This document shows, one piece after another, positions 61,265-64,000 of a DNA stretch of 64,000 bases. Where the stretch lies: contig NZ_JAQFVF010000034.1 in assembly GCF_027789125.1 (NCBI RefSeq), positions 1-64,000 of the forward strand. The letters are read 5' to 3'. The stretch's first letter is position 1. Each line of letters starts with the position of its first letter. The translations under genes were made by a program, and so were the position numbers. Below the pieces are notes generated by a model, which worked only from the letters and a program-made list of their open reading frames with translations, was not told the DNA's origin and searched no databases. The stretch is from Paenibacillus aestuarii (GTDB lineage: Bacteria > Bacillota > Bacilli > Paenibacillales > NBRC-103111).

Positions 61265-62377
61265 ATGAGTGGAATCGTTAGTTTAAAGGATAAATTTTAC
61301 GGGTGTATCGCTGGAACTCATGTTGGAGCGGCTATGGGAGCGCCTGTTCAGGGTTGGAGCCATCGGGAGATCGAAGAGACATACGGTACTCTGGATCGGC
61401 TGCTGGCGTATGAGCGCAATCATAACGGCTGGCTGCGCGAGCCGGGGACGACGGAGGAAGGCGTGGAAAGGCAGAAGTTGCTGATCACGGCCATTGTCGA
61501 AAAACAGGATAGAGTGAATGCCGAAGACTTGCGTTCGATATGGGTGAGGGACCTGAAACAAGATTGGGCTAACAAGCTCGCCGAGCCTTTCGACGCGACC
61601 TTGCTGGCTCTTGCTAGAAGCGGGATTCCGGCACGAGATATCGGAAGATACAGCGATTATGCCGGATTGAATACCTTTGCCGGTTACTGTCATCCTATTG
61701 GACTGATTAATGCAGGGGATGTGAAGAGTGCTATTCACGACGCTTTTGAATTGGCGCAGCTCTATCAAATTTCCAAAAGTTACGCGGTGAGATGGTCCGG
61801 GGTCACAGCTGCAGCGATCGCTTCCGCGACTAAGCCTGGAGCAACCATCGACAACGTGATCGCTGATATTTACAGATACTGCGATTATTCCGATTTGGTA
61901 CATAAAATTGACGGGTCAAAATACTCCTATCTTCGTGACAATGTTATCGATGAATTGGATGCAGGTTTGAAGCGTACGGCGCAATGTCAAGATTACCGCG
62001 AGCTGGCGCAGGCCTTTGACAAAGTTTATCATGGCTGCGGGGTTCCTTATGGCATGAGCTATGCTAATGAAGCGCTCACGAAGGCGATCTGCATTGTCAG
62101 AATGGTGAAGGGCAACGTACATGAGGCCATTCTTGCTGCGGTTAATTTGGGCCGGGATGCGGATTGCGTTGCCGCTCTTGCCGGGGGCATTGCCGGAGCT
62201 CTGACCGGCTCGGCTTCATTGCCGGAGCATTACATTCAGCAGGTGGATCGTGCTACCGGATTAAATGAAGTCAGCAGTTCGCAAAAAACGATCCGGGAGC
62301 AAGCCGACGGGCTGTATCAAGCATTCCGGGTCAGGTTACAGAAGGTGAACAGCTTTGTTGAAGAAATGCTTGCGTAG
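61265..62377 (+). CDS. ADP-ribosylglycohydrolase (DraG/ARH)-family protein, paralogue 2
   Basis: This 370-residue tandem paralogue has GCIAGTHVGAAMGAPVQGWS, GTTEEGVERQ and NLGRDADCVAALAGGIAGAL. Compared with paralogue 1, the glutamate after GAP is glutamine and DTD is DAD, both at metal-binding positions. It also has an insertion of about 15 residues (HKIDGSKYSYLRDNV) near position 210. The active site may therefore be modified or non-catalytic, perhaps in a heteromer with paralogue 1. ATG 61265 is preferred with GAGGAG ten bases before it; ATG 61259 is an alternative. Confidence 0.83.
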   Translation: MSGIVSLKDKFYGCIAGTHVGAAMGAPVQGWSHREIEETYGTLDRLLAYERNHNGWLREPGTTEEGVERQKLLITAIVEKQDRVNAEDLRSIWVRDLKQDWANKLAEPFDATLLALARSGIPARDIGRYSDYAGLNTFAGYCHPIGLINAGDVKSAIHDAFELAQLYQISKSYAVRWSGVTAAAIASATKPGATIDNVIADIYRYCDYSDLVHKIDGSKYSYLRDNVIDELDAGLKRTAQCQDYRELAQAFDKVYHGCGVPYGMSYANEALTKAICIVRMVKGNVHEAILAAVNLGRDADCVAALAGGIAGALTGSASLPEHYIQQVDRATGLNEVSSSQKTIREQADGLYQAFRVRLQKVNSFVEEMLA

Positions 62378-62409
62378 CTGTAATTCGCATTTTGAAGGAA
62401 GGGGATACT

Positions 62410-63489
62410 GTGACCAGATTAAAAATTGGGATTATCGGACTTGGCGAGGTCGCCCAAATTATTCATTTACCCGTCTTGGAGGGCTTGTCAGACCGTTTTG
62501 AAATCAATGCGGTTTGCGATATTTCTCCCATAGTGCTGGATACACTCGGTAACAGATATCAGGTGCCTAACCGCTACGAGGATGCATTTGAATTAACTCA
62601 GCAGCCTGACCTGGATGCGGTTCTGATATGCAACAGCGATGAATATCATGCGGATTGCGCTGTCTCTGCCGCTCGCAACAAGAAGCACGTATTGCTTGAA
62701 AAGCCGATGTGTCTGACTTTGCGGGAAGCCGATGAAATCATTCAAGCGCGGAATGAAACGGGAGTCAAAGTCATGATCGGGTATATGAGAAGGTATGCGC
62801 CGGCGTTTGTGCGTGCTGTTGAAGAAGTCAAACAGTTGAATAAAATCAATTATGCGCGGGTTCGGGACATTATCGGACATAATCATTTGTTTATCGAACA
62901 ATCCAGTCACGTCCTCCGTTCTGTGGATATTTCGGAAGCCAACAAAAAGGACCGTTCCGACAGGGCGAGAAAGTTAGTTCGTGAAGCGATCGGCGATGTA
63001 CCTGCGGATTTAGCCTCGGCTTACCGCTTGTTATGCGGCTTGGGGAGCCACGATCTGTCTGCAATGAGAGAAATCATTGGATTTCCGAACCGGGTCATTG
63101 CGGCGTCACAATGGAATCAAGGCAGATTCATCAATGCTATCTTGGAATATGACGATTTCCGGGTCATCTATGAAACCGGCATCGACAATATTCGGCGATT
63201 TGATGCGCATATTGAGGTGATCGGGGACAATCGCTCATTGAAGGTGCAGTTCAATACACCATATATGCGTCATCTTCCAACGACGCTTGAGGTGAAAGAA
63301 ACGGTCGGCGAAGCGTATCACGAGAGACAGATCCGTTCCACATTCAAGGATTCGTATACGTGTCAACTTGAATATTTCTACGATGTGATCGTGAATAATA
63401 GGACACCCAAAACGACGCCTGAGGATGCCAAAGAAGACCTGAAATTGTTCCAGATGCTGATCAAGGCGATGAAAGAATATGAGCAATAG
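62410..63489 (+). CDS. Gfo/Idh/MocA-family oxidoreductase
   Basis: This 359-residue dehydrogenase has the NAD(P) loop IGIIGLGEVAQIIHLPVLEG, VLICNSDEYHADCAVSAARN and the catalytic Lys-Pro motif HVLLEKPMCLTLREADEII. The C-terminal sheet domain is typical, with GSHDLSAMREIIGFP holding the conserved His. Relatives oxidise or epimerise sugars and inositols. The GTG at 62410 has GGAAGGGG before it. It is the last gene of the operon and is followed by a terminator. It probably oxidises the sugar set free by the hydrolases. Confidence 0.9.
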   Translation: MTRLKIGIIGLGEVAQIIHLPVLEGLSDRFEINAVCDISPIVLDTLGNRYQVPNRYEDAFELTQQPDLDAVLICNSDEYHADCAVSAARNKKHVLLEKPMCLTLREADEIIQARNETGVKVMIGYMRRYAPAFVRAVEEVKQLNKINYARVRDIIGHNHLFIEQSSHVLRSVDISEANKKDRSDRARKLVREAIGDVPADLASAYRLLCGLGSHDLSAMREIIGFPNRVIAASQWNQGRFINAILEYDDFRVIYETGIDNIRRFDAHIEVIGDNRSLKVQFNTPYMRHLPTTLEVKETVGEAYHERQIRSTFKDSYTCQLEYFYDVIVNNRTPKTTPEDAKEDLKLFQMLIKAMKEYEQ

Positions 63490-63553
63490 CAAATGAATTT
63501 GACACAGAGAGCCTGGGCGGAAAGTCCCCCGATTCAGGCTTACTTATGAACCT

Positions 63554-63590
63554 AATTCCCTCAGACTCATGGTTTGAGGGAATTTTTTTG
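63554..63590 (+). terminator. operon terminator
   Basis: AATTCCCTCA pairs with TGAGGGAATT around ten bases, followed by TTTTTG. It closes the sugar operon. Confidence 0.9.
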
Positions 63591-63598
63591 TCTAGAAT

Positions 63599-63748
63599 AA
63601 TGTCGGGTGACAAGAACATAGTAACATTAAATGCCGCATAAATTGCGGTTATTTTGTTTTATGTTATCAAGTTCTTGTCAAAACGAATTGACAAGAACTT
63701 GATAACATTCCCGATGGGTGACAAGAACTTGGTAACAATCCCGACATT
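63599..63748. repeat. unit-terminator-unit palindromic element, copy 3 (best preserved)
   Basis: The outer ends AATGTCGGG and CCCGACATT are perfect 9-bp inverted repeats. Inside are a 21-bp unit beginning GTGACAAGAACATAG (63607-63627), a CCGC/GCGG hairpin with ATTTTGTTTT, the inverted unit at 63661-63681, a 6-nt loop AACGAA and a unit at 63688-63708. The inverted unit and this unit are perfectly complementary over 21 bp. A 9-nt spacer TCCCGATGG and a last unit at 63718-63738 complete the element. Confidence 0.9.
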
Positions 63749-64000
63749 ACTCGCTGAACAGCGTTTTAATTGAGGTAACAAAGAAGAACATTAACACAAT
63801 AACCAGGGGACCACTTGCTTCGTGGCAGCTGCTATCTGGTTTCCTTTGCATAAGCACTACAGGCAAAGCGCGGAAAGCCGTGGATAAAGTGGTGCTCATC
63901 CGAATGGATGGAATCGATGGATTGGTTGATAAAATATCCCAGCTACTAAGAAGGAGATTTTCAGACGAGTCAGGCACTGGAGCAGTTGAATACAGTTTAT
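63747..64000 (-). CDS. possible C-terminal end of a gene running off the window
   Basis: An open minus-strand frame reaches the window edge and ends at 63747 with a hydrophobic segment GPLVIVLMFFFVTSIKTLFS. The rest is Ser/Pro-rich and not recognised. The plus strand is also open here (ending in RRRFSDESGTGAVEYSL), so the coding strand is undecided. The next sequence outside the window would settle it. Confidence 0.3.
   Translation of the reverse strand, partial: KLYSTAPVPDSSENLLLSSWDILSTNPSIPSIRMSTTLSTAFRALPVVLMQRKPDSSCHEASGPLVIVLMFFFVTSIKTLFSE

Noticed and set aside
61283..61903. 206-residue minus-strand frame inside the second ARH gene
   Set aside because: It is antisense to a well-supported gene with family motifs and has no ribosome site; it is a mirror of codon bias.
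63903..64000. Flp-pilin-like plus-strand start (MDGIDGLVDKISQLL, then DESGTGAVEYSL)
   Set aside because: The ending resembles a pilin-type EGAxAIEY sequence, but the frame runs off the window, the ribosome site is poor and the opposite strand is also open, so I do not call it.
1..64000. rRNA, tRNA, prophage or plasmid replication region
   Set aside because: I saw no conserved rRNA blocks, no cloverleaf with TTCGA-type loop and CCA end, and only one replication-initiator scrap at 42315, which is not enough for a prophage or plasmid origin.

Overview
The window looks like a chromosomal segment of an endospore-forming Firmicute, most likely Paenibacillus or a close relative. The evidence is strong AGGAGG-type ribosome binding sites, a GerA-type spore germinant receptor operon, a YjcZ-type small sporulation protein, Pro/Tyr-rich and Gly/Phe-rich coat-like small proteins, a Lpl-type oligosaccharide ABC transporter and intrinsic terminators after most operons. 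No rRNA, tRNA or CRISPR array was recognised. Base composition is uneven by eye: the first 35 kb are AT-rich, while about 36.6-41.7 kb and 51-63.5 kb are clearly more GC-rich.

Region 1 (1-28.4 kb) is a redox/electrophile-defence island full of paralogues and their relics. It has three FMN azoreductases, three pirins (one broken), two ABM monooxygenases, isochorismatase-family hydrolases (one intact, two relics), three thioredoxin-like genes (one relic), a thioredoxin reductase, a glutaredoxin-like protein, a DsrE protein, three Crp/Fnr regulators (one truncated) and three HxlR regulators (one relic). A GTTAC-TAT-GTAAC palindrome recurs in front of the HxlR genes, an ABM gene, an azoreductase and an efflux pump, suggesting one small regulon. 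A spore germination operon (gerA-gerC-small D-like gene-gerB, 6.4-10.4 kb) sits inside the island, and a dead gerB copy lies at 24.7 kb.

Region 2 (28.6-36.6 kb) carries a PPOX-fold flavoprotein, a NERD-domain protein, small coat-like proteins, a FtsW/SpoVE-type flippase/polymerase that appears to start at CTG, a broken MATE pump flanked by 20-bp tandem repeats, and an IS110 fragment. Region 3 (36.6-41.7 kb, minus strand) is a GC-richer operon: GldA-like dehydrogenase, SsuA-, SsuC- and SsuB-like transporter, then a PLP aminotransferase and the stump of an MFS gene. Region 4 (41.7-50 kb) is a patchwork of small genes, an IS110-Rieske chimera, a YjcZ-like peptide, HIT and GNAT proteins, a decapitated histidine kinase, and many short interspersed palindromic repeats.

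Region 5 (50-63.5 kb) is a coherent catabolic locus: LacI repressor with an operator, RpiB-like isomerase, truncated AraC regulator, nucleoside hydrolase, two Lpl-type permeases and a binding lipoprotein, a GH116 glycosidase, two divergent ADP-ribosylglycohydrolase paralogues and a Gfo/Idh/MocA oxidoreductase. It may take up and dismantle a ribosylated glycoside, which is inference.

The most novel-looking structure is a roughly 150-bp intergenic element found three times (29.6, 45.1 and 63.6 kb). It has fixed geometry: a 21-bp unit, an intrinsic terminator, the inverted unit, a 6-nt loop, the unit, a 9-nt gap and the unit again. The unit sequence differs between loci but matches within each locus. 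A second family (boxes like CTAACGGGA and CAACTAACTGGCAG around a GGCTGCCG hairpin) occurs about nine times, only between 29.8 and 48.2 kb.
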